NCBI GenBank assembly: GCA_019359035.1
Contig: JAHHIC010000084.1
Span: 62,001-126,000 of the forward strand
Source of the DNA: Scytonematopsis contorta HA4267-MV1
Lineage (GTDB): Bacteria > Cyanobacteriota > Cyanobacteriia > Cyanobacteriales > Nostocaceae
Length of the DNA stretch: 64,000 nt
Direction: 5' to 3'
The notes beneath the pieces were generated by a model that saw only the letters and a program-made list of their open reading frames with translations, was not told the origin of the DNA and ran no database searches. The position numbers were made by a program, and so were the translations under genes. Positions 37,646 through 46,772 of this stretch are shown piece by piece (the first letter of the stretch is position 1; each line of letters opens with the position of its first letter).

Positions 37646-37849
37646 GACTGTTCCTCGCTTAAAGTAGTTGCGCCACTAAACACCGTTTTTTAATTTTGGC
37701 AATTGGCACACCACGTCAGTGATAGTATAATATCCTATCAACGATAAAATCTAGATTATTCGCAGGCAAAAAACTATAAGAATAATTACTGTTTTTAGCT
37801 GTGTAGAATTACACTAATTTATTTTTAAGTATAAAAAATTTTATAAAAA

Positions 37850-38344
37850 TTGAAAAAACCTGAAGCCAATATAGACAAGGAATTTTTGAGTGCGATCGCC
37901 CTTGGCAGTAACCTGGGTGATAGTCTGTCAATATTAGAATCAGCGATAGAAACCTTAGCTCAAACACCCCTGATTACACTTGTTTCTAAATCTAGTTGGC
38001 ACAGAACAAAAGCCATCGGCCCACCTCAACCAGATTATTGGAACGGCTGTGTTGTAGTACGAGTTAAACTGACACCAACAAGTTTATTAGAACATTTGTT
38101 AAAAATTGAAACAAAATTCGGTCGCGTTCGCATAGAACGCTGGGGGCCGCGAACTCTAGATTTAGATTTGTTATTGTATGACAATTTAATTTTAGAAACA
38201 CCAATACTACAAATACCCCATCCTCGAATGTGGGAGCGTGCCTTTGTGCTGCTTCCTCTTGCAGAAATTGCTCCAGACTGGATAGACCCGGTTTCCCAAT
38301 GCACTATCGCACAACTAGTTGAAAAACTAGAAATAGTTACTTGA
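37850..38344 (+). CDS. folK: 2-amino-4-hydroxy-6-hydroxymethyldihydropteridine pyrophosphokinase
   Basis: HPPK of folate synthesis, 164 residues, which transfers pyrophosphate from ATP to 6-hydroxymethyl-dihydropterin. Recognised by 'AIALGSNLGDSLSILESAIETL', 'RWGPRTLDLDLLLYDN' with the metal-binding Asp pair, and 'IPHPRMWERAFVLLPLAEIAP'. TTG is the likely start, as no ATG exists upstream of the conserved region. A GCGATCGC octamer falls within the first codons. The Nudix hydrolase follows 72 bp later on the same strand. Confidence 0.93.
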   Translation: MKKPEANIDKEFLSAIALGSNLGDSLSILESAIETLAQTPLITLVSKSSWHRTKAIGPPQPDYWNGCVVVRVKLTPTSLLEHLLKIETKFGRVRIERWGPRTLDLDLLLYDNLILETPILQIPHPRMWERAFVLLPLAEIAPDWIDPVSQCTIAQLVEKLEIVT

Positions 38345-38416
38345 ACTATCTGACATAGAAACTTATTCGTAGCATATGATTATGGGGTGCATCCCCCATT
38401 CTAAGTATCAACAAAT

Positions 38417-38965
38417 ATGCCGTTAGGTCGCGAACTACCCCAACTGCTACGCCAAAATTTATTTTACAGAGGACGTAAATTTAACTTTGAAGTTAACCGC
38501 TTGCGTCTACCCAACAAAGCCGAGGGAGACTGGGAGTGTGTTCGACACCCCGGAGGAGCATTAGCAGTACCCGTAACCCCAGAAGGTAAACTTATACTCG
38601 TGCGTCAGTATCGTTTCGCAGTTGGTGGCAGAGTATTAGAATTTCCTGCTGGAACAGTTGAGCCAAACGAAGACCCACAAGACACAATAAAACGCGAAAT
38701 AGAAGAAGAAACAGGTTACCGTGCTCACAAATGGCAAAAACTGGGAGATTTTATTTTAGCTCCCGGCTACTCCGATGAAATTATTTACGCCTTTCTAGCC
38801 CAAGATTTAGAAAAGTTAGAAAAACCCCCCGAACAAGACGAAGACGAAGATATCGAAACAGTATTTTTGACACCAGAAGAATTAGAAAAGGCAATTTTGG
38901 AAGGGGAACCAATAGACGCAAAATCAATTTCTAGCTTCTTTTTAGCTCGCCAATTTTTAGCCTAA
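38417..38965 (+). CDS. Nudix hydrolase, ADP-ribose pyrophosphatase-like
   Basis: Hydrolase of 182 residues. The Nudix box is complete, with the Gly in 'AGTVEPNEDP' and REIEEETGY carrying the metal-binding glutamates. Upstream 'LVRQYRFAVGGRVLEFPAG' is typical of the ADP-ribose pyrophosphatase group that acts on nucleotide sugars. The acidic region near 135-145 (PEQDEDEDIE) follows the catalytic core. It lies after folK and is followed by a tandem repeat. Substrate preference is inferred from the family. Confidence 0.9.
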   Translation: MPLGRELPQLLRQNLFYRGRKFNFEVNRLRLPNKAEGDWECVRHPGGALAVPVTPEGKLILVRQYRFAVGGRVLEFPAGTVEPNEDPQDTIKREIEEETGYRAHKWQKLGDFILAPGYSDEIIYAFLAQDLEKLEKPPEQDEDEDIETVFLTPEELEKAILEGEPIDAKSISSFFLARQFLA

Positions 38966-38977
38966 TGTAGAGACGTT

Positions 38978-39065
38978 ACATGTAACGTCTCCGTAAAATA
39001 CATGTAACGTCCCCGTAAAATACATGTAACGTCTCCGTAAAATACATGTAACGTCTCCGTAGAAC
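38978..39065. repeat. Four tandem 22-bp repeats
   Basis: Exact array of four 22-bp units starting ACATGTAACGTC, at 38978, 39000, 39022 and 39044. The units differ by single bases (unit 2 has CCCC in place of CTCC; unit 4 ends in GAAC). It begins from a GAGACGTTACATGTAACGTC palindrome just after the Nudix stop, so the array looks like amplification of half of that palindrome. A GGGCGGGCAAGG hairpin follows at about 39067-39090. Confidence 0.88.
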
Positions 39066-39108
39066 CGGGCGGGCAAGGATGCCCACCCCACAATCACAAT
39101 ACTTTTTT

Positions 39109-39585
39109 TTATACAGGGGTACCAGGTCTAGCAGTCGCACCCATTTTCATCACAGCAGAACGAGTGAACTCAATACGTTGTTCAAACTCTAAAGAACTCA
39201 CCATTTTGACAAAATCATTGGTATTTTCAGGTAACTTATAGCCTTCAGGCATAGGAATGATAGTACCTTTTTCCATTCCTTGAGACAAACGAAGCCATAA
39301 ATCAAGCCTAGCACTAGGGTCTAAACCATAATATTCACGGCTAATGGTCGTATCCGCATTGCTTGCTATATCACGCTGAGCTTGTAGCTGCTCTTGCTTA
39401 GACATGGATTGAATTTGATTAAATACAGCTTCCGCAAGTCTTTGGGAAGAGGTTGTATTTACAGGATTTAACTCATCTTTTATATCTAGATAGCCAAACC
39501 ACAACAAAGCAAGCTTAGTATCTACATCAAACCCATCAAAAACTTGTAGAGCCTCATTTGTTTTGTCACTAGTAGCAAAGGTCAT
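39109..39585 (-). CDS. Helical carotenoid protein (OCP N-terminal domain homologue)
   Basis: Carotenoid-binding all-helical protein of 158 residues, matching only the N-terminal domain of the orange carotenoid protein. The OCP-like 'LALLWFGYLDI' (W29 and Y32, at the carotenoid ring in OCP) and 'SARLDLWLRLSQGMEKG' (W97) are retained. There is no C-terminal NTF2-like domain, so it should be constitutively active rather than light switched. Members act as singlet-oxygen quenchers or carotenoid carriers, and some quench phycobilisomes. The paralogue class (HCP1-4) cannot be assigned by eye. Divergent from the Crp-family regulator gene. Confidence 0.92.
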   Translation of the reverse strand: MTFATSDKTNEALQVFDGFDVDTKLALLWFGYLDIKDELNPVNTTSSQRLAEAVFNQIQSMSKQEQLQAQRDIASNADTTISREYYGLDPSARLDLWLRLSQGMEKGTIIPMPEGYKLPENTNDFVKMVSSLEFEQRIEFTRSAVMKMGATARPGTPV

Positions 39586-39767
39586 AAATATCTCCGATTG
39601 TTTAACTATTTCGCATTTCTACTGGTTACATGGTAAAAATTGGTATTTGATGCTTAACCTTGCTACAGATAGATATAATTATTTATAATTTTTTCAGCTT
39701 TTGATAGATGCTAACTTAAAATAATTCATAGTTTGTAATGCATAATTTGTAATTATGCGAAATTATA

Positions 39768-40460
39768 ATGCTGGCAACAGTCGAACAATTATCTCAAATT
39801 CTTATATTTACTGATTTAGAAACTGAACAATTAGAACAGTTGCTCCTTCATAGCCAAGTTCGACAATATTTGCGAGAAGAAATTATTTTGCACGAAGGAG
39901 AAGAAGTGCCCGCTAAACTTCATGCTCTTTTGTTTGGGACGGTTCAAATCAAGAAAACAGCAGCAACGGGTAAGGAAACAATTTTACGTATCTTACCCGT
40001 TGGTGAGATTTTTGCTGCACCTGCTTTATTTGGTGACGGAATTGCACCAGCAACAGTGGTTGCTCAAGAAAACTGTCAAATTCTTACGGTTGAGCGTAAG
40101 GCTTTACTAGAAGCGATTGGGAGAACTCCAGAGTTGGCACTCCGTATTATTACTGTTTTAAATCAACGAATTCAGCTACTACATAATACTATTCACGGAC
40201 TAGTTTCCGAACGAGCGATAGTTAGGTTAGCAAGATTAATTCAATATACGATGTTGCAATATGGTACTAATTCATCTTCAAATGGACAAATATTGAAGAT
40301 GAATCTCCCTTACTACCAAATGTCTCGCAGTATTGGGATTACTTATGAAGAGTGTGTACGCTTGATTGGAAGCTTGAAGCCTGTCATGATATATAAGCGA
40401 GGAAAAATAACCATCATTGATGCGAAAGCTTTAGATGAAATTGCGAGTGGTGAGATGTAA
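39768..40460 (+). CDS. Crp/Fnr-family transcriptional regulator
   Basis: Regulator of 230 residues with an N-terminal cyclic-nucleotide-type beta-roll (LREEIILHEGEEVPAKLHALLFGTVQI), a long dimerisation helix (ALRIITVLNQRIQLLHNTIHG) and a C-terminal winged helix with a recognition region (LPYYQMSRSIGITYEECVRLIGSL). No cysteine cluster of the Fnr kind is seen, so oxygen sensing through an iron-sulfur centre is unlikely. It is divergent from the helical carotenoid protein across 182 bp, which makes regulation of that gene plausible. The effector is unknown. Confidence 0.85.
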   Translation: MLATVEQLSQILIFTDLETEQLEQLLLHSQVRQYLREEIILHEGEEVPAKLHALLFGTVQIKKTAATGKETILRILPVGEIFAAPALFGDGIAPATVVAQENCQILTVERKALLEAIGRTPELALRIITVLNQRIQLLHNTIHGLVSERAIVRLARLIQYTMLQYGTNSSSNGQILKMNLPYYQMSRSIGITYEECVRLIGSLKPVMIYKRGKITIIDAKALDEIASGEM

Positions 40461-40569
40461 TTGTAGTAATTATCTTTTTGTTTTTCATAGCTTAAAATAT
40501 CTGAGAAATCCAAAATTAAGAGATACCCAATTTATTTCTATCTTCGATTAATAAGTCAGGATAAATAAA

Positions 40570-42522
40570 TCAATTTAGGACAGATATTGGTATTTCAATA
40601 ATAAACTTCGTTCCTTCGGTTGAGCTAGAATCACACCAAAGTTTGCCATGATGCCTTTCGGTCACCACTTGATAACTGATGGATAAGCCCAATCCCGTCC
40701 CTTTACCCACAGGTTTAGTAGTAAAAAATGGGTCAAAAATTCTTGAACGCTTTGTTTCTGGAATACCGATACCATTATCGACAATTGTAATCCTCACATG
40801 ATTATCTTCTATTTTGGAGGTATTAATTAAAATAATACTAGGGTTTGCAATAATATCTTGCAAGCTACGTTTTTGATTATACTCCTCCAAAGCATCAATT
40901 GCATTTGCAAGTAGGTTCATAAATACTTGGTTGAGTTCTCCGGCATTACACTCTACTAAAGGAAGAACGCCATAATCCTTAACGACTTTAATTTCTGGGC
41001 GTTTTGCATCCGCTTTCAAACGGTGCTGTAAAATCATTAATGTGTTATCAATTCCCTCGTGAATATCGACTGGTTTAAATTTGGCTTCATCAAGACGAGA
41101 GAAGTTACGTAACGAAATTACAATGTCACGAATGCGATTAGACCCTATTTCCATCGACTGAAGCATTTTGGTAAGGTCTTTACTCAGGTACTCAAGGTCT
41201 ATATCATCAATTTCAACTTGAAGTGATTCCGGCGGATTTGGGTAATGCTGCTGATATGCTTGCAATAATTGTAACAAATCTTGGGCATATTGATTAACAT
41301 GAGTTAGGTTACCATAAATAAAACTAACAGGGTTGTTGATTTCATGAGCCACACCTGCCACCATTTGCCCCAAGGCTGACATTTTTTCGCTCTGTACCAT
41401 TTGCCCTTGGGTGCGGTGGAGTTCTTTGAGGGTGATTTCGAGTTGTTGCATCTGTTGGCTAATTTGCTGGTCGCGAGCCGTAAGTTGCTCTGCCATAATG
41501 TTGAATCCCTGAGCTAGAATTCCCACTTCATCCGAGCTATTTACTTTAATACGAGTAGTCAACTCACCCTCAGCGAGTAGTTGGGTAGCCTGGGTCAGGT
41601 CTTTTATACGACTGCTCAGGGATTGCGTTACACTGAACCCGAAAATTGTTACTACAGTCACAAGAAATGCTCCCAGCAAACCAAATCCACCAACAACAAT
41701 CCATAACTGTTGCTCTGCGATTTCTGTCGCTTTGGCAGATTTTAACACAGCAATTTTAAGGGTTGTGTTATCAAAACCTTGTATTTCAACTGTTTTAACA
41801 AAATAATCTTCGTCTGCAATTTCCATTTTTGTAGGCAATTGTTCTGGCTTAGGAGCTTGCCAAAATTGATTACGTTCTAGCGGCAAGGTAGAAGCTGTAA
41901 CCCTTTTTTGTTGGAAGACGACTAGATGAATACCTGTTTTACCGCGAATTTGCTGGAGCATTGCGTTGTCAACTACGGTTCCAACTACCAAGCTAGGCAA
42001 AATTTTTTCTCTGGATTTAATTGAGAGCAACGCAACCAAAGAAGAGGAAGGAGGATTATCTGCCAGTAGAACTCCCGATAAATCCATTCCGGTTTGAGCC
42101 GCACGCTTAAGAAAACTATCCTCTAATGTGGCTTGTGTAAGTTCCCCCTGTTGCATAGACACCAAAATTTTGCCATTGGTATCAACTATTTTCAGTAAAT
42201 CTACTTTTAAGGCTGCGAGAATAGGTATAACGGTGCGAAGCAATAAGGAGCGGTTGCCTGAAGTAACAGCACTAATTAAATCACTGCGTTCATTAATCCA
42301 ACGGGCTTTCAAGTGGAGTAATTCTTGCTTTTGCTTGATATCTTGTTGTACCAAAGAAGCAAAATCTTCTGTCTCTTTTAACGCCGTTTGTTCTAAATTA
42401 TTTCTGGCAAAATAGCCGAAACCCAAGGTTCCAACTGCCCATAAGCTTAGAAATACCGTCAATAGAGGAGATAAAAGTTTAATTGAAACAGGAAGACGCT
42501 TATATCTTTCTCGGATGCTCAC
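40570..42522 (-). CDS. Membrane sensor histidine kinase with HAMP domain, operon partner of a binding lipoprotein
   Basis: Kinase of 650 residues. A first membrane helix (about 14-36) and a second (about 273-295) enclose a roughly 235-residue periplasmic domain of Cache-like size. HAMP (about 296-350) and a coiled coil lead to HisKA (H393 in GVAHEINNP) and a C-terminal ATPase with DNGIGIP and [12 protein letters not shown] is the start, 11 bp after the stop of the binding-protein gene. From the phosphohistidine onward it closely resembles the kinase at 44864-45958 (shared [23 protein letters not shown]). No cognate regulator is adjacent. Confidence 0.9.
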   Translation of the reverse strand: MSIRERYKRLPVSIKLLSPLLTVFLSLWAVGTLGFGYFARNNLEQTALKETEDFASLVQQDIKQKQELLHLKARWINERSDLISAVTSGNRSLLLRTVIPILAALKVDLLKIVDTNGKILVSMQQGELTQATLEDSFLKRAAQTGMDLSGVLLADNPPSSSLVALLSIKSREKILPSLVVGTVVDNAMLQQIRGKTGIHLVVFQQKRVTASTLPLERNQFWQAPKPEQLPTKMEIADEDYFVKTVEIQGFDNTTLKIAVLKSAKATEIAEQQLWIVVGGFGLLGAFLVTVVTIFGFSVTQSLSSRIKDLTQATQLLAEGELTTRIKVNSSDEVGILAQGFNIMAEQLTARDQQISQQMQQLEITLKELHRTQGQMVQSEKMSALGQMVAGVAHEINNPVSFIYGNLTHVNQYAQDLLQLLQAYQQHYPNPPESLQVEIDDIDLEYLSKDLTKMLQSMEIGSNRIRDIVISLRNFSRLDEAKFKPVDIHEGIDNTLMILQHRLKADAKRPEIKVVKDYGVLPLVECNAGELNQVFMNLLANAIDALEEYNQKRSLQDIIANPSIILINTSKIEDNHVRITIVDNGIGIPETKRSRIFDPFFTTKPVGKGTGLGLSISYQVVTERHHGKLWCDSSSTEGTKFIIEIPISVLN

Positions 42523-42533
42523 AATTTCTTTAC

Positions 42534-43424
42534 CTAAGATTTTGGAGTATCAGAAACAAAACCAGACTCCTCTAGAACCTTGCTTCCTTGTTGGCCAAAG
42601 ATATAGTCAATCATACCTTTGGTCGCATCGGTGGCGTTTTTCTTCCAAATTATACCTAGGGTACGCACCATTGGATACTTACCTGTTTTGATATTGTCTC
42701 CCGTAGGTTCAATATCATTGAGGCTGAGACGATTTACTGGTAAGTTGTGGGAAATAGCATAAGCCAGAGAAAATGCCCCAATACTATAGGGAGTACTTTG
42801 AATAGACTGAATCAGTTCTCCTTCTTTTCTGAGTACCACAGCTTCTTTTGAATTCTTCATATCCTGCCCCAGGTAATGTTTACGTAAAAGACGCTTGGCA
42901 GATTCATCTTCTGGACGGTCTAAGACTAAAATTTTGGCGTCGGGTCCCCCTAATTCTTTCCAATTAACGATTGACCCCCCATAAATACCTTTGAGATTTT
43001 CAGTAGTAAGGTTTTTAACCCCTGTTACGCTCTTATGGGTAGCAATCAGGAGTCCATCTTTGGCAAGCTTACGGAACTCTAATGTGCCATCATTCTCCTC
43101 TGGTTTTAGTATTTTCGTAATCGCGCCAACATCTATAATTCCCTGTTTAACTCCCGCAATTACGTTTTCGGATTGTCCCGGTTCCAGTTGGGTAACTTTA
43201 ATGTTTTTTAATGTAGATTCATAATCTGTTGTCAGGGCTTTAAGAGCGCTAAATGCAGCACTTGAACCGCCGATTTTGATAGAAGCTTGAGTGGAGGTTG
43301 GAGTTTGAGTTTCTATAGTATTTTCTTTGGTGTTTGAGGTGGTCTGACTAACGCTAGTTGAACAACTAGACAGCCCAACTAACAGTATCGTCACAAAAGC
43401 AAAGAATATTAAATTTTGTTTCAT
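42534..43424 (-). CDS. PstS-type substrate-binding lipoprotein
   Basis: Predicted periplasmic binding lipoprotein of 296 residues, with signal peptide and lipobox (LSSC, Cys at 21). The domain is of the phosphate-binding PBP-like type: 'SIKIGGSSAAFSAL' with the anion-binding Gly-Ser, 'GIIDVGAITK' and 'GIYGGSIVNWKELGG', then 'SIQSTPYSIGAFSLAYA'. No ABC permease or ATPase accompanies it. Instead it is 11 bp upstream of a membrane histidine kinase, so it probably presents a ligand to that kinase. Phosphate itself is not assured. It is divergent from the FIST-kinase operon. Confidence 0.85.
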   Translation of the reverse strand: MKQNLIFFAFVTILLVGLSSCSTSVSQTTSNTKENTIETQTPTSTQASIKIGGSSAAFSALKALTTDYESTLKNIKVTQLEPGQSENVIAGVKQGIIDVGAITKILKPEENDGTLEFRKLAKDGLLIATHKSVTGVKNLTTENLKGIYGGSIVNWKELGGPDAKILVLDRPEDESAKRLLRKHYLGQDMKNSKEAVVLRKEGELIQSIQSTPYSIGAFSLAYAISHNLPVNRLSLNDIEPTGDNIKTGKYPMVRTLGIIWKKNATDATKGMIDYIFGQQGSKVLEESGFVSDTPKS

Positions 43425-43693
43425 AACATTTTTCCTGTAGAAGTATCACTCTGCCAGCAATTAGTTGGTGGCAATAGTCAGCCCCCTAAATAAAAATAGA
43501 GGCATTATTTAGATAGTTCCCTCATTTTGCCTTCTTGTAACATTGCTCGCATACCACTTTGATAAAGCTTTAGTGATAATTAAATGATAATTAATTAATT
43601 AAAATCACTTTCTATGTTATAAGCACCTCTATTTTGGGCAACCTGAAATTACCAATTAAAGTCAAAGACTAGAATTTGCCTAAGAGGACTCAA
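43425..43693. promoter_or_regulatory. Shared divergent intergenic region of the two sensor operons
   Basis: A 269-bp region drives both operons. It contains the inverted pair AAAATAGAGG (43493-43502) and CCTCTATTTT (43626-43635), perfect over 10 bp, and a direct repeat ATGATAATTAA/TGATAATTAAT near 43573-43595. These are candidate operator elements for one regulator of both sides. No riboswitch was seen. Confidence 0.5.
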
Positions 43694-44857
43694 ATGCTTA
43701 AGGTTGTTATCGGTCACAGCGACGACCCAGATTCACAGGACGCAATCGAGGAAGTTTTGCGTCAATGTAGCGCTGATTTGGGGAGTATTTCACCCAAAGC
43801 AGGTATCTTATTTGCAGCCATTGATTTTGACCATGCTCTGATTCTCAAGGAAATTAATCGGGTGTTTCCTGAACTTAACTTAATTGGCTGCACCACAGAT
43901 GGTGAGATGTCTTCTATATTAGGATTTCAGCAAGATTCTCTAACATTGATGCTTTTTTGCTCAGATACTGTAGAAATTTCTGTTGGTATTGGTTATGGAG
44001 CGCGTGAAAACCCCATTGCAGCTGCTGAGCAAGCTGTCCAACAAGCTACCCAGAATAGTAAAACTACTGCAAAATTATGTATTACCCTACCAGCTAGTTA
44101 TACAGGAAACGGTACGACAAATGGAGAGTTAATGCTTAAAGGACTAAAATCGGCCTTAGGTAGAAAAATACCAATTATTGGAGGTACAGCAGGAGACCAA
44201 TATAGGCTGAAAAAGACTTACCAGTTTTTTGGCACCGAAGTTTTAACCGATTCCCTACCCGTACTCATCTTTTCTGGGGATATTTTATTTTCTTTCGGTA
44301 TTGGCTGTGGTTGGCAACCAATGGGACGCAAAAGGATTGTCACCAAAGCAACCGGAACTGTAATGTATGAAGTTGACGGTGAATCAGCACTAAAATTTTA
44401 CAGCAGCAACTTAGGCGATAGACCACCAAGTGCAGAAAATCCATTAGCTGTTTATGAAGGGGATAGCAATCGTTATTATATGCGGGTGCCAAATACCTAT
44501 GATACAGAAGCTGGTAGTATTAATTTCTTAGGCGATATTCCCGAACAAGCAATGGTGAGAATCACAGATATCAACAGAGATGAGATAATAGCAGCATCTA
44601 AAACTTCATTTCAAACTGCATTAGCTCACTATCCTGGAACCGAACTAGAAGCCGTTTTAATATTTTCCTGTTGCTGTCGTCGTTGGCTCTTAGGTACAAG
44701 GTCAAAAGAAGAGTATCAACTTATAAAAGACGCATTACCAAGAGAAGTTCCTATATGTGGATTTTATACCTATGGAGAATTTGCACCCTTAGAATCCGAA
44801 GGTGAAACTTACTTTCACCAAGAAACATTTGTCACTTTGCTACTGGGAACAAAATAA
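43694..44857 (+). CDS. FIST-domain sensory protein
   Basis: Soluble protein of 387 residues with FIST-N (about 1-220) and FIST-C (about 225-385) domains. Family features include 'ELNLIGCTTDGEMSS', 'IPIIGGTAGDQYRL', 'VFGIGCGW'-like 'FSFGIGCGWQPMG', and the C-terminal 'FSCCCRRWLLG' followed by 'VPICGFYTYGEFAPLE'. FIST domains are thought to bind small molecules such as amino acids and feed signal proteins. ATG at 43694 is chosen because AAGAGG precedes it with good spacing; a TTG at 43676 would add six residues. The stop is 6 bp before the kinase gene. Confidence 0.9.
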   Translation: MLKVVIGHSDDPDSQDAIEEVLRQCSADLGSISPKAGILFAAIDFDHALILKEINRVFPELNLIGCTTDGEMSSILGFQQDSLTLMLFCSDTVEISVGIGYGARENPIAAAEQAVQQATQNSKTTAKLCITLPASYTGNGTTNGELMLKGLKSALGRKIPIIGGTAGDQYRLKKTYQFFGTEVLTDSLPVLIFSGDILFSFGIGCGWQPMGRKRIVTKATGTVMYEVDGESALKFYSSNLGDRPPSAENPLAVYEGDSNRYYMRVPNTYDTEAGSINFLGDIPEQAMVRITDINRDEIIAASKTSFQTALAHYPGTELEAVLIFSCCCRRWLLGTRSKEEYQLIKDALPREVPICGFYTYGEFAPLESEGETYFHQETFVTLLLGTK

Positions 44858-44863
44858 ATTCTC

Positions 44864-45958
44864 ATGGAAGCAACAGACTACGAGACCAGGCTAAAAGAGT
44901 TAGAAAAAAGCGTACGAATATTAAAAAAAAAGCTGGAGCGTTCGGAAGCTGATAGGCTACAGTTAGAGAAAGCCAGCGAAATCAGGGAATTTACCCTCAA
45001 AAATGTGATTCAAGAGTTAGAAGAATCGCAACTTTCTCTAGAAAAACGTAGCCAAGAGTTAGAAACCGCGCTGATAAATCTTAAAACGTTACAAGTAAAA
45101 CTCATAGAATCTGAAAAAATGTCTGCTCTCGGAGTTTTAGTTGCTGGAATCGCTCACGAAATTAATAATCCAGTTAGCTTTATCTATGGTAATTTAGACC
45201 ATGCTAAAAATTACTTTGATGATTTAATAAGACTTTTGAACCTGTATCAGCAGCATTATCCAGAACCGATTGCCGCTATTCAGAAAGAAATTAAAGTTAT
45301 TGAACTTGAGTTCATCAAAGAGGATTCAGAGAAATTATTTCAGTCTATGAATATGGGAGCAGAACGGATTTGTCAAATAGTTAAATCGCTCCGCACTTTT
45401 TCGCGGCTAGACGAAGCAGAATTTAAACAAGTCAATATTCATGATGGGATAGACAGTACTTTGGTGATTTTAAATAATCGTCTGAAGCCAACATCAAAAA
45501 ATTATAAAGGTATTCAAATAATTAGAGACTATGGGAATTTACCTTTAGTATATTGTTCTCCAGGACAACTTAATCAAGTATTTATCAATATTATTGTGAA
45601 TGCAATTGATGCTTTAGAAGAAAAAAATAAACAACAGATAGACAATAATAATCAAGAATCAGAACCTTCTCAAATTCATATTCAAACCGAAGTGATTAAT
45701 AATGAATGGGCTTTAGTTAGAATTGCTGATAATGCTTTGGGAATGAATGAAAAAGTACGCTCACAATTATTTGACCCATTTTTTACAACTAAAGATATTG
45801 GTAAGGGAACTGGCTTAGGTTTGTCAATTACTTATCAAATTATTGTGGAACTCCACTCCGGAAAGCTGGAATGTGTTTCAACTCTGGGAACAGGAACAGA
45901 ATTTGTGATACAGATACCAATATTACAAAAGTTTTGCCCAAAAAACACAAATGCGTAA
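44864..45958 (+). CDS. Soluble histidine kinase, partner of the FIST protein
   Basis: Kinase of 364 residues without membrane helices. Residues 1-85 form a long coiled coil, followed by HisKA with H98 ([12 protein letters not shown]) and an ATPase domain ([20 protein letters not shown] in the G1 position, GTGLGLSIT). G1 has Ala in place of the common Gly (DNALGM for DxGxGM), yet the box is otherwise intact. It starts 6 bp after the FIST stop with no clear ribosome site, so coupled translation is likely. Its core is paralogous to the kinase at 40570-42522. The FIST protein presumably supplies the signal. Confidence 0.9.
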   Translation: MEATDYETRLKELEKSVRILKKKLERSEADRLQLEKASEIREFTLKNVIQELEESQLSLEKRSQELETALINLKTLQVKLIESEKMSALGVLVAGIAHEINNPVSFIYGNLDHAKNYFDDLIRLLNLYQQHYPEPIAAIQKEIKVIELEFIKEDSEKLFQSMNMGAERICQIVKSLRTFSRLDEAEFKQVNIHDGIDSTLVILNNRLKPTSKNYKGIQIIRDYGNLPLVYCSPGQLNQVFINIIVNAIDALEEKNKQQIDNNNQESEPSQIHIQTEVINNEWALVRIADNALGMNEKVRSQLFDPFFTTKDIGKGTGLGLSITYQIIVELHSGKLECVSTLGTGTEFVIQIPILQKFCPKNTNA

Positions 45959-46760
45959 TATCGGGCACATCAACAGTATCAACACTTCAAAAGATTAGAT
46001 TATCTTTTAGAAAAGTTAATTTCGATTTAATTATATTATATTAAGCTAATTCTTTATAAATAGTGACTTTTTGTGTATATCTTATGAACCTGAATTGGGA
46101 ACACTAAGCCGAGGAACAGCAAAAGCGACCTCAAAGCTACTCGTGGTCGTTTAACTGTTTTTGACTTCAGTTAGATTCATCTACTTTCCGGATTTGTTCT
46201 CTCAGTGCTTGTAGTCATTCGAGAGGATTAATTCGGTTACATTTTGCTACTGAGTTTCTGTAAAAACTCTGATTTATTTCGAGGAAAGGCTTATGTTCTC
46301 AATTACTTCACCGTTCCTAAGCGCACTTGGGATTTCCTTTTTTGATACTTTGTTAAAGTTACAAAAAAATCAACTGGGAAAACCGCGATACCTCCTTCAT
46401 GAGTTAGCGAGACCTATGAGGTTAGAGAAGGTTTTGACTTGATGAAAGCGTAGATACCCAAGGTAGATATCCAAGGTAGATATCTAAGAAATATCTAAGA
46501 AATATCCAAGTCAATCAATGGCAATGAAAATTCACTTTACAAATCGGGCGATTTTGCGTAAGTGAGCTTTCTTTCCGGAGCAGTACATGCATCTGCAAAT
46601 TCACGTACGTAATTTCTTTGATAGCAAGAAAAAAAGCAGATGTCAATACTGAATTTTATTCCGTAGCCAAAAATTGTAAAACTAAATTCAGGGAAAATAA
46701 CAATGTTTATCAACGATTCTAGCGAACGCGGAAGCGGTAGATAGGTTTAACTGTTGACTG
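45959..46760. other. Long intergenic region with a possible small gene and short direct repeats
   Basis: About 800 bp. Contains a 49-codon frame at 46293-46442 described separately. At 46450-46510 a short unit (AAGGTAGATATC, AAGAAATATC) repeats several times. No tRNA-like cloverleaf or T-loop motif was found. Confidence 0.4.
46293..46442 (+). CDS. Possible 49-residue small protein
   Basis: A short frame starting ATG at 46293 is preceded by GAGGAAAGG at 46281-46289, one of the better ribosome sites in the window. The product begins MFSITSPFLSALGISFF, is hydrophobic at first, then basic (KPRYLLHELARPMRLEK). I recognise no family. A real small protein is possible, but chance cannot be excluded at this length. 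Confidence 0.3.
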   Translation: MFSITSPFLSALGISFFDTLLKLQKNQLGKPRYLLHELARPMRLEKVLT

Positions 46761-46772
46761 TCAACCGTCAAC
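46747..46772. repeat. TTGACTG heptamers overlapping the tsaE 3' end
   Basis: A short array of opposed heptamers (TAACTGTTGACTG, then CAACCGTCAAC). It supplies the last codons (Val-Asp-Gly) and stop of tsaE on the minus strand. Confidence 0.75.

Noticed and set aside
38978-39065. 22-bp array considered as a CRISPR
   Set aside because: Units are head-to-tail without spacers, so it is a simple tandem repeat.
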